Position numbers and translations under genes: made by a program. A stretch of 64,000 nucleotides of DNA, from assembly GCF_011397635.1 (NCBI RefSeq), contig NC_064753.1, positions 30,280,322 through 30,344,321 on the forward strand, read 5' to 3'. This DNA is from Epinephelus fuscoguttatus (Eukaryota > Chordata > Actinopteri > Perciformes > Serranidae). Under the pieces are notes generated by a model, which was given only the letters and a program-made list of their open reading frames with translations, had not been told where the DNA came from and did no database searches. The first letter of the stretch is position 1, and each line of letters opens with the position of its first letter. This document shows, in pieces, positions 1 through 11,100 of this stretch.

Positions 1-884
1 AAGAAACAACCTTCAGAGAATTTAATTGAGATTTAAGTAACAATCCAAATAAAACTGCCTGCAAATTTTGTCATGAAATTATGTCAGAAATTTTCTGTTA
101 AGACCCTAAAATTACTGATCTATGACCTGAACAGATGCCAACAGATTTTAGTTAGGTCTGTGCTATGAGAAATTAGATGACAGGCATGGCCAAAGCCAAA
201 AGATGACTGTGTTGCCTCACCAGTGGACTGCAGATATTGACATACATTCTCAGCCTGCATTAGTGAAAATAACTCACCAGCAGTCTGGATTTACCTCCAT
301 ATAACACTGCAGCCTGTCCTCTCCTGCAGTGTCTCCTCCTAATCTACTTGCCAAAGAAATTTGGGATAGTTTTGTCGAGCAATAGGCACCATTTAATGAA
401 AATTAGGGTTCATCATGTAATTACAAATAAAGTGGAACTCTTATGAAAAGCCATAATTAATGCATAAGGAATGCATTGATTGTTTAGGGATCTTTGTGAG
501 CTTCAGTGCCAAAATAAATTCCCAAAATTTCAAAAGAAATGTAGAAGTATTTTGAAGCAGATTTGTGGTCATGCAGTTTTAAAGTGGGGGTTATGTATCA
601 GTTTGTAAACAATACATTAGATAAACAAATTGAAAGATCATAAATGCAAATACAAACCAGCCTCATGACATGTAGACACATCCTGTATGTGTAAGCACAG
701 TTGTACCATGTGTCAATATTCATTATAAATCTTTTCTATTGGTACTAAACCAGCTCAACAGATCCCCTATGTATCTTGTGATGTACAAATGCATGCAAAT
801 TCCAAAAACACAGTCAAATCTAAAGTACATGCCAGACAAAGCAGATTTGGGAAAAGCCACCTGGCTATAGGGACTTATAGTTTT
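1..884. other. No gene recognised
   Basis: A/T-rich single-copy-looking sequence upstream of the first microsatellite; no exon, RNA or repeat could be supported. Confidence 0.5.
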
Positions 885-886
885 GT

Positions 887-978
<92 letters not shown>

Positions 979-1002
979 CACACACACACATATATATATA
1001 TA
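885..1002. repeat. Compound (TA)n(TG)n(TA)n(CA)n microsatellite
   Basis: About 118 nt of alternating purine-pyrimidine sequence, with TA then TG then TA, a short CA block and TA again. The TG and CA blocks are partly self-complementary. Open frames over it are artefacts. Confidence 0.95.
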
Positions 1003-1189
1003 AAAATCTAAAAAGCAAAAAACATATGAATGACATGATTTGAAACACAAATACAGACGCATTCACGCAACACCACACAAAAACAGGAGGCCTGTGAGTC
1101 TAGGAGGCCAACAAAGAAGAGGTCAAAGGGTATCAGTCCCTTGGGGATGCAGTTACCCATAGTTACCAATCCTTACCCTCAGCTCTGGG

Positions 1190-1407
1190 GGAGTGAACAC
1201 AGCGGGGCTGGGTCTCTACAGGAGGATGCTGGGATATAATGTGCAGGAAGAAAGAGGGTGGAGTCAGGGAGATGCATGCTGTGTAGTAGCTTGTGGGGGG
1301 AAGGGAGGAGCGAAGAGAGATGGGAGGGTCAGGCGGAGGGAGGATGGGGCCGTTGTTTGAGCAGATCCCATTGCTATTGTATACTACACCCCAGCTCCAG
1401 ACCTCAG
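1190..1407 (+). other. Possible non-coding 5' exon of apba2
   Basis: A relatively G-rich, non-repetitive stretch that ends in a perfect donor, CAG/GTAAGA (exon side ends 1407). The first coding exon begins with an acceptor 17 nt before its first ATG, so at least one upstream 5' UTR exon must exist. This is the best candidate in the window, but nothing else supports it. Confidence 0.25.
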
Positions 1408-1776
1408 GTAAGAGACACAGTTAGTGCATGGTTTCCTGTAGATGTTAACAAGCTGAGGTCATTTTTACGTTAATGGCAAAAGTTTGGAGTAAAAACCTTT
1501 TTGAGATGTTTTAAATAATGAACAAAGTGCTTCAGTAGATGTCCAGAACATGTTGCTATATTTCATCATTTGTATAGTGTGCACGTGTCTTTGTGTGCAT
1601 TAACAGCACAAATATTGTGGATCAGTGACCTCCATGGAAGTGCTCTTATGTATTTATAACATGTCTGTTGCATACAGCAACAAGAGCCAGTCAGCCTAGT
1701 GCATAAGCTTTGTGTGCACATGTAATCTTTGTCCCCTGACTTGGCTACCTGTGGAACAACCAACTGTGTGCATGTG

Positions 1777-1780
<4 letters not shown>

Positions 1781-1839
<59 letters not shown>

Positions 1840-1856
1840 CTGTGTGTGTGTGTGTG
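1781..1856. repeat. (TG)n microsatellite
   Basis: A near-perfect TG run with a short AC interruption around 1838. Confidence 0.95.
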
Positions 1857-2994
1857 CTCCTATCTGTATTGTTTGTGTTTTAGAAGGGATGTGTTTGTGC
1901 CAGGTTGTGCAGAGCTAATTAACCGGTGTAAGCTCTGGTGATGGAAAATGTAATTATGGTGAAGGGAAAAAGGGGGGAAAGCAGCAACAACACCCCTCTG
2001 AGGGCAGTTGTTCATGGCAACTGGATGGCACAACAGTGGGGATGGCGACAAAATGGATGACAGGGTATAAAGGGGCATGCTTGACAGGAGGAAAAAAATA
2101 CCCTGAACTTTTTTGGTTGGTTGTTAAAATGCAGTACAGCTAATGGTAAAGTGCTTTTATGGCTCTCATCCTGGAATCTGTTTGTGTGTGTTGATGCTGG
2201 CCTGCATACCTGTGTACTTCTTTTTTATGTCTGTAATAGGATTCATTCATGATTTATAGGATATCCTTTATCTTGTTTGTGTTCCTTTTTTAAAATAAGA
2301 TCCATTTTTATAATGGGGAAAGAAAGGCTAATACCGATCTGTTCTTGTCACCATTGCAGTTGCCTCTTCTTGGTCGCTCTGAATATTAAAATAACTGATG
2401 CTAGAATACCGTCTTTATCTACCAATAAATCTTTCTTCATCAAGATGGATTAGCTCTTAAAGGACTAGTGATTGTTTTTATAGTTTAGTTATCAGGGACA
2501 CAGTGACTTATCAGCCAGACATCAGTTTCAGCCGATCTTTGTCTTGCTGACTGCCTTTGGCCTATTGGCAAATAAGATGATGTCACTGATAGGCTAGCAG
2601 TGTCCCATGTTGTTCTGTTGTGTCACATCAATTTTGGGCAGGCTAAAGAGCAGGGTCAGAGACTAACCATGTCCCGTTATCCTGGGGACAATAGAGAACG
2701 TGTTTGGGACAAACAGAGATCTATTGCGGGAGGCCCTCAGGACAAAAGGGCTCGGCAAACCCAATATCGACGCACCAAGGAACATACCTTATTTTTCCCT
2801 GATAATGCTGCATTGTGAACAACAAATTCTTGTGGAAATTGGCAGGAGGAGAGCTAGTTAACATTAGCTGTTAGCTCCAGCCACTAGCTGCTAGCAGCTA
2901 ACGGAAGTCGCACTAAGTTGTTATGATACGTTCAAGTTCTACACAGAAAAAATGAGTGGGTAAATTTTAATGTTATCATGATGCGTTCAAATGT

Positions 2995-3060
2995 CCATTC
3001 ATCCGTTGCTTATTTGGGGTCGGGTCACGGGGGCAGCAGGATGAGCAAGGCACTTTGCTG
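2995..3060. repeat. Fragment of a dispersed fish repeat
   Basis: The segment with TTGGGGTCGGGTCACGGG followed by GCAGCAGGATGAGCAAGG resembles the end of a common fish repeat (the rear part of the SINE-like element at 46,118). Only the end is recognisable. Confidence 0.4.
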
Positions 3061-3381
3061 TGTTCAAATGTGATCTATTAGAACTTATTTTTCATCCAGA
3101 AATGTCAACAAATACATGTTTGAAGGAGAAATTTATTGATGTTTTCAAAGCACTATAAACAGCAATAGTAACAGTGAAAAGACTTTTGAAGCCACAAAAA
3201 AGGCCAAATTAAAGGTTGTTTCAGAAATTTATATGATTACATTTATGCTAATTCAAATGTGGAGTAATGAAGGCTAAATGACTTTGAAACAGATGTCATT
3301 TTTTAATAATTATTTTTTATTTCCCTGGCACAAGAGTGGGAATAAATAACAACAAAAACAAAATCAACAAAGATACAACAT

Positions 3382-3724
3382 TGGTATCGGCTATCAGCTA
3401 TCAGCTATTGGCTATTAGCTATCAGCTATTGGCCAGCAGCTGTCGGCTAGCAGCTGTCATCTATCAGCCATCGGCTGTTGGCTACTGGCTAGCAGCTATC
3501 GGCTATTAGCTATTGGCTTTCAGCTATTGGCTATCAGCTATCAATTGTCGACTATCAGCTGTTGGCTATCAGCTATCGGCTATCAGTTATTGGCTATCAG
3601 CTATTAGCTATTGGCTATCAGCTAGCAGCTAGCAGCTATCATTTATCAGCCACCAGCTATCGGCTACTGGCTAGCAGCTATCGGCTAGCAGCTATTGGCT
3701 ATTAACTATCGGCTGTCGGCCAAA
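3382..3724. repeat. Degenerate heptanucleotide minisatellite (GGCTATC/AGCTATT)
   Basis: About 340 nt made almost wholly of 7-nt units of form (A/G)GCTA(T/G)(C/T), for example GGCTATC AGCTATT GGCTATT. Sharp borders are visible on both sides, and the right flank (TATCAGTATCAGTCCAGAA) looks like the end of a dispersed element. Confidence 0.85.
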
Positions 3725-4630
3725 TTGATATTTTAAACATCTGTATCAGTATCAGTCCAGAATTTCACAATCAGTGCATTCCTACTAGTAATTGATGTTT
3801 GGTGGTGACATGAGGCATTTGTTTCCATAAATTTCTTTACAGTAATCACACCAGACTGAAGCAGGTAGAAGTTCAGCTTCATGATGTTTTGCTGAAATGG
3901 GAACAAACATGTCCACCTGGAGTTTTTGTTTCCTGCAAGCTCTTAGGCTACTTGCTCAACACAGCAAGAAATGTTTTTCTTTCTTTTCATCTGTGCTTCA
4001 TGCAGAACAAGACTTTATTGTCTCCCGGGGTTGACCATTCTCAGCAGCAAGCTACTATAGGATCAATACAAGTTGTATGGTATCAGGTCACATGTGCAGC
4101 ACCTATGTGAGATGACCTTGATTTAACTATTGATTTCTTCTCTGGAAGGGTCCCGTTAGGTTTATGTGGAGGCAGAATGCTTAAAACAGCTCTGCTCTTT
4201 GTCTCTATTGTTCTGCAGTTGAGCCTGAGTGATATATTGAGCCCAGTGTTGTTGTATTTGAAGCAGAAGTTTTGCTAAATAAGCACAAAGGAGTTCCTCT
4301 GAATGTAGGCAAAGTAAACCAGAGACTGTCGTGCTCAATTACAGGAATAGATTGGTTTGTCAGGCACTGAAAATATGTTGCAGCTGTATGCAAGTGCAGA
4401 AAAAGACAAGTGGAGGATGATGCCGTGTGTTTGATAAAGGACTACTCTACTGTGAGCAGATTTACCATTTTGATGTGAGGTGGTATAAATTTTCTTGTTT
4501 TGCTGAAGCATACGAGAAAACAGTTGTATTTGTCTTAAAAGTTCAAAAGTTTACTAGTTTAAGCCTTGAACATTTTTATTTTAATAATTTCTATTAATGC
4601 TATGCCCCTGTGTCTCTGTCTGTCTTCTAG

Positions 4631-5125
4631 GATCAATCCAGTAACAATGCATGGCCTCTAAGCCGTCAGCCATGGCTCATAGGAAGAGGCCGGGGACCAG
4701 TGGAGGAAACAGTATGGCTGCTCCAGGCCCCGCCCCCTGTCCCACCCCTCATCCTACAGAGTCATGTGATCTGAAAGCCCTCCCCCCTAGGCAACGCCCA
4801 GTCCGCTACCCCAAAGAGCCTCATGATCCGAAACCACTCCCCCGTTCCTGTAAGGCACAATACTCTTCCCGCAAGCCTCAAGACGTAAGTCACAATCATC
4901 CAGAAGTGGATGTAGATGCAGAGGTTGAAGTGAAGCGGTACAGCAACCAAGCAGAACCAGAACTGGAGGACCAGCGGCCAGCAACACCCTCCACGCCAGA
5001 ACATGAGCATGACCAAGATGACCATGACCGGGCAGACTTCCATGGTGGAGCTGACAGCCTGGACGACGACTCCAGCTCTGACTACATTAATAACACCTCT
5101 GATGATGAAGAGGACTATGATGATG
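4631..5125 (+). CDS. apba2: apba2 first coding exon (with 41 nt of 5' UTR)
   Basis: The acceptor is tcttctag before 4631 and the donor gtgagg starts at 5126, leaving phase 1. The exon codes residues 1-151 plus the first base of Gly152. Its end carries [11 protein letters not shown] followed by an acidic stretch, the start of the Munc18-interacting region. An in-frame ATG at 4651 would add seven residues (MASKPSA), and an out-of-frame ATG at 4647 opens a five-codon uORF. ATG 4672 (GCC before it, G after it) is the best start. Confidence 0.9.
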
Positions 5126-8100
5126 GTGAGGAGCATGATGTTAATCATGTGGATAATTAATATTTGATCAGTATCACCCTTCCAGTATCCATTCTTCCAT
5201 TATTGACTCTTAACTTTATTCATTTTTGTTTGAGAAAATGTTGAGGGAGACAAAAGCACATATTTATTATTTGTCTTTTCATCTCTGTTGAGTAAGAACT
5301 AAATTGAACAAAATAAGTAACAGCGTGTAGAGGAGAGCGGAAAAAAACAAACAGAAAGTAACAGTCGGACTCCACTGCATCAACAAAAGTGCTAATTTGC
5401 CATTCAGATATTCATACTTCAAAACATGTTGGCACTGTTGCTTGAAACCATGCTTTTGTATGTGTGAATTCGAGCAAGGGTGCAATTTGGCAAAAAAAAA
5501 ATATCCCCACAAGTTCAAACATCATTTCTTTTGGCAGCATGAGAGGATCCACATAAAAATAAACTCAGAAACTTTGAGTCCCAGTGTGAAGTGACTGTGT
5601 ACAACCCAGCAAACATTGAGACATTTAATAACTGTTGTTTGAACGTCCAATCAAGACTTCCTCTTGGGGTTAAAAAATAGTTCCAAAATGAAAGTTTACC
5701 TGGCCTTCAGCTGGACATTCTTCCTGGGCTTCCTAGCAACGACAAAATGTGACATTAACACGACCAATTATAAACTAATGCTGACTCACACGGGACTCCA
5801 ACTCCCATCTCCTAGGTGAAAATCACCCCTTTATCCACCCCAGCTTTCCATCTGTGTGGACTTTGTCGCTTTTCACACTACAACACCTGACTTTCTGGCA
5901 AAAAGCCCTGAAGGCTGCTACTTTCATGTGCAATCAAAGACAGCTTGGAAAAAAAGACTTCTGACTCTTATAAACACCACAGGCCTAAAACTATAAAGCC
6001 CAGTTCAGACCAAACATCCCAGACGAGATGAAACGTTGCAGAGAAAAATTGCAGCGGTGTGAACCGGCCGGTCTCAGCTCAACTCAAGGCGGCTTACGGT
6101 GTCACCTGAAACTCAGCTGGTCACATTGCCGGCGGCTGGTTTTAGAACGTAAAGCATGTCACCTGTTTTCGTCCTCACAGTGTGCCGGTGTCAGACGGTG
6201 GGTCGCTGCTGCTCGCTGTATGTGCTTATGCCCCCCCACACACTAATGCTCATTGACTGATTAATTGGTGGTGGTTGGCGTATCTATTATGAATACAGTC
6301 CATCTGATGCTTGTTTTGTTTAAGTTTTTCACAGTTTCATCACTACTACAAATGCAGCTGTAGCCAGTATCTCAATATCACTATCCTCATTCATATTTTA
6401 AGAAGCTACAAATTATATTCAGCCCCAAAATAAACCTGAAAAGCTGAAAATAAGAACAGGAGTGCAGATAGTTGTTGCATAGAGATGATGCACTGTCTCA
6501 TCTAGTTGCATTGGTGTGAACCGGCAGGGTTTTAGAGCATTGCAGAACGGCGAGTTGCATGTAGCTGCCTGTTTCAACTTGTCTCCGGGCAGATATATAA
6601 GTTACATGTAGACATACAGAAATGGCATAAACATCTTTTTAATATTTAAAAAAATGTGCGTTGAGTAATATTGGTCCTTGGACTGGGTGGATGTCACATT
6701 GTGGCTGTCTCATCACAACCATTTCACAACCAAACAAATAAATAGTCAATAAAATGTTGTATAAAAACAAAGTTAAACACATTTGCTTTTTTCTATAGCA
6801 GTCACATGATTAATAGTTACTGAATGGACCGTTATTGGATGTGGAACAACGTCCCTTTCCGTCCATCTGCCTCATAATGGGATTGTAGTTTTTGGCGTCT
6901 GATGCGACCATTTTTGGCCAGGGATATGAAATCAACTTCCAACAAATGTTTGCTAGGTAAAATTAATTGATGATGACAAATACAACCTAAATGAATCCCA
7001 GGATTCTTTACAAATTTGGCACTGGTTTTAAAAGGGAACTGATTATTGATTCCTGTCCCTAATGAGTCCCTGTTTAGTAGCTCAGTGCTTATTGTGAGTT
7101 CAACAAAGAAGCTCCTGGTATCAGGACACGTGTTTGTGATTATTTGACCCCACAGGGCTCGCAGAGGAGGATGAAGGTGTGACTTACTACATCCGCTACT
7201 GCCCAGAGGACGACAGTTACCTGGAAGGTATGGATTGCAGCAGCCAGGGAGACTGCAACCACAGCCACAGTCAGGGGAACTGCGCCAACACCGCGCAGCC
7301 GGGCGGAGCTCACACCGATGAATGTCAGGAGGCTGTGGAAGGGTGGGCCGAGGAGGGCGAGGGTGAGGGGGAGGTGAGAGAGGAAGAATGGGTGGAAGAT
7401 GAGGAGGGAGAGGGGGCAGTGAGGGAAGAATGGAGAGAAGAGGAGGAAGAGGTGAGGGAAGAGTGGAGAGAAGAAGAGGAAGAGGTGAGGGAAGAGTGGA
7501 GAGAGGAGGAGGAAGAGGTGAGGGAGGAGTGGAGAGAGGAGGGCCAGGTCAGGCAGGAGCAGTGGGCGGGACGTGAGAGGCACAGGGTGGAGGAGTGGGG
7601 TGAGGGAGAGGGGGAGGTTCGCTGTGAGGTGGTGGAGCAAGATCCGGATGAACAGATATACAATGGAAGACCAGAACCCATCCTGGACCATCACCATCAC
7701 CACCATCTCCACCACCAACCCCCCATGCAAGACACCCTGCACACCCGAGAGGAGGAGGAGGAGGCGGAGAGCGAGGATTACTGCCCTAATGAGGAAGAAG
7801 ACGAGGAAGGTGACGAGGAGGAGAGACATGGGAGGGCCTACACTGGTGACTACTATGCCCCGGAGGACAATGGGAACTCAGTGCGAGTCTCTCCGTACCG
7901 TAGCCGTAAGGTGCTGGTGGTAGAGGGTGAGACGGGGGAGGAGGCGGAGGAGGACATTGACCAAATTGTTGCGGAGATCAAGATGAGTATGAGCATGGGG
8001 AGTCTAAGCAGCGGCACTGACCAAAGCCCAGAGGAGCTGGCGCAGGACCCTGCACCAAGTGACTACCCTCACCCCAAGCCTGACCCAGCCCCCTACCCAC

Positions 8101-11100
8101 CAGTTCACCATCGCCACGACAGCAGGCCCAAGTCCCTGAACCTGCCCTCCATGCACCACAACAACCCTGACCTCCAGAGGGGCATCAAGGCACATGCACG
8201 CTCCCCTGAGGACAGACAGAGATGGCAACCGGAGCAGGTAAGCTGTTTTTGAGAGGTTAAAGCTAGGACAGACTGAATCCTGCATGTTCTATTTTAAAAC
8301 AACAATATGTGTCACAGTTTAACTTCAGGTGTCCCACTAAAGTTTACTTTACCAATACTTGACCAATACCAAGCTACCTGTCTGAAAATGAAGTCAGGTG
8401 ATGAGCTAGATGCACTAGTCTTGCCCTTTTCGAACCGTTAACAATGCTGTTTTATATCTCAAGTATGCAATACAAAATAAACACACAAACATCGGCATAC
8501 AAAGAGCACATCAACCAGATCAGGCAACAGAACTTAAAGTCAATTAATAAACAGCTCTCGTTACAATTTACCTCTGTTCTTGCCACAGCAGCTGCAGGCT
8601 CAACTCCGGCCTGCCACCCATCACCTACCAGACTGCCCCATCAAACAATGCCAAAAAATAATCTTAAAATAATAATGTGTGATATAGCCTCATTCTTTAG
8701 TTTGAATTTTTGGAGTAAAGTTGTATGAGGTAGTCAGTGTGTTGCATACAGTAGATGTCTGTCAGCACTCTTCCAGTTTAAGGAGGCAGGAGTACTGACA
8801 CAGAAGTTATGTGATGTACTGCTGTGGCAAAATGTATTTTAGCCACCTAAAAAAAGTCCCACTTAAAAATACCTATAACAGCTTCAGTATTTTCACTGCT
8901 TACTTTTCATCACACAGCCTGTTCCACAGCCTCCTGAGTTCCCCATCTTTGCTCTCGTCAAAGTCACAAGAATTGCTGATCTACTGTCGCCTCCATCAGT
9001 TAATTAATTTTAGGGCCTTACCGATATGGATTTTTTGGGGGCGATGCCGATTCCGATATTATGGAATAAAAAAATCCGATAACCGATATATTGGCCTTTT
9101 TTTTTTTTTTTTTTTTTTTTTAAACGTTTCTCAGTTTAAAAAACCCCCAAAATACCTGCTTTTGATGGCTTAAATATAGTTCAAACACTTGTTACAAAGA
9201 TATAAATTGAAGGAAGAACATTTCACTATTTTCAAATACTTTTATTATCAGAAATTGTGTGGAACAAGCAGCATATGAACAATTTGAACACGGCTATAAT
9301 CGGCCGATTAAATTGGCCGGCCGATAAATTGGTTGGGCCCTAGTTAATGTGTGTTATTTTGTGACTTTGGTGAATCTGAACTAACTCTTTAAAACACTAA
9401 CACAACCATCTTTTGTTCAGGGATGTTAAATCACTGTTTTCCTGAATGGAGTTTGGCTTTGAAGAGAGCGATATAATGGTAGCTAAAATATATGTTGCTC
9501 CTGCCTCTATCTACAGCAGTACATGGCTTAGGCTCTGTGGCAGTATTGCTGTCTGCTTCTCTAAACTGAGGGCGTGCCAACCACCATCTATTGTAGGTAA
9601 CACTGATTATGGATAAGTGCCTCATACAACCCCACTTCACAGGATTCAAACTATCACTTTGAAAAAGCAGCACTGCAGTATAAAAAAACTCAAGTGGGTT
9701 TCTATTCATGAGTTGGTCATTGCTCTCCGTTCTCTCAAAAAAGGCTGGATTTGAAGCTAATGGGGGTTTTACACAGCAGGCACTTTTTACTTTTTAACAA
9801 AAGAAGAAAACATTGTAGGAAAAGTAGTTTAATAACAGTAATGACAGGCACAATACCAGGACCCTGAAACTGTAGCAGCAAAATGGAGTACAGCAGCTAT
9901 CATTATTTTTTATTTTCACTTGGGCTTTTGTTTAAATGTCTTAAATGAAAAAGGCCTAAGTTTTGCGTTAAATACTAGGGAAAAAAAATCACCCAAAATT
10001 TCCTCAATTCAAACAATTTTTTAAAAATTCAAGTCTAGCTGAATTCCATCTTGAGGCGAGTGTATAGCAGAGTTCTCACTTCTGCTGTGTTGAATCAGGA
10101 GTACATTTACAGAGAGAGGCGCACGGATGAAAAGACGGAACCTACCAACAGCAGCATCAACATAATAATGCTAATCTGGCCTTTGCAGAAAATGTGCTGG
10201 ATATTCAGGCTGTGATGATGCTCTGTGGCAGAGACTCGTGCCACTGTATGTGACTGAAAGAGCTCTGTGGTGAGAAGCTGGAGATGAATTACATGACATG
10301 TTGGTCATCACCACCCAGAGAATAGCTGGAGTCTCTCCCCTCCCCCATGTTACCTTGAAATGTCCCCCTCCTCATCTCTCACCCTCTCACAGCCCTGGAT
10401 GAGTGCACACACACACACTCTGCACAGTCACATCGATAGACTCGAACACATGCAGAGCTCCCCCATCTTCTAAAAAAGTCAGATGGTAAAAGGAGAACAG
10501 AGATAGTCTCCTGTGGGCAGCATGCTGATACACACCTGCTCCACAGTGTGCACATGTTACATTTACTATGTAGCTCATTTGTAGCACAGAACTGGGTCAG
10601 GCAGTGCAACTAGATTAAATTGGAGGAATGTACAGCACACTGCAGATTCAGATGGCTCCCAAACTCACTGAGATGATTTGGTTGTCTCGTCCGCTGTTAT
10701 CAAATGAAATTTTCTCTGTGCAGCACTTCAACATGACCTTTGAATGAACCAGGACAACAGTGAATTCAATAAAAGCTTTGCAGCGCAGTGTGAAGTCAAA
10801 AGATTATGAATAAAAGGAGTTACAGAACAGAGGGAGGTCATCTACACACGCATTCTGTTGGCGTGATGCATTTGAGGAAAGCAAAGTATATTACACACTA
10901 TTATAATCTCATTTTAAATGGCGCAACATGTTGTAACCATTCTGCAGCCAAAACATTTAGACTGCATTTCCCACAATAATGCGTGCCTTCAGTCAAATGT
11001 TTGAGTTTTTTTTACTTGCTAACAGTTTGTTTTGGGCTGTAGGGACATTTTCCTGAGCTAGTCCTGAGCAGCTTAGCATTGGGCATCAAAATGTAACGTT

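Noticed and set aside
789..1043. Open frames over TA/TG/CA repeats
   Set aside because: Tyr-Ile and Cys-Val runs come from microsatellites, not a gene.
3382..3724. CRISPR-like array
   Set aside because: Units are 7 nt with no spacers; this is a eukaryotic minisatellite.
4762..5148. 128-codon minus-strand open frame
   Set aside because: Antisense shadow of apba2 coding exon 1; no splice support or family match.
7140..7829. 229-codon minus-strand open frame
   Set aside because: It is the mirror of the Glu-rich apba2 exon 2; its Leu/Ser/Pro repeats simply reflect the minisatellite.
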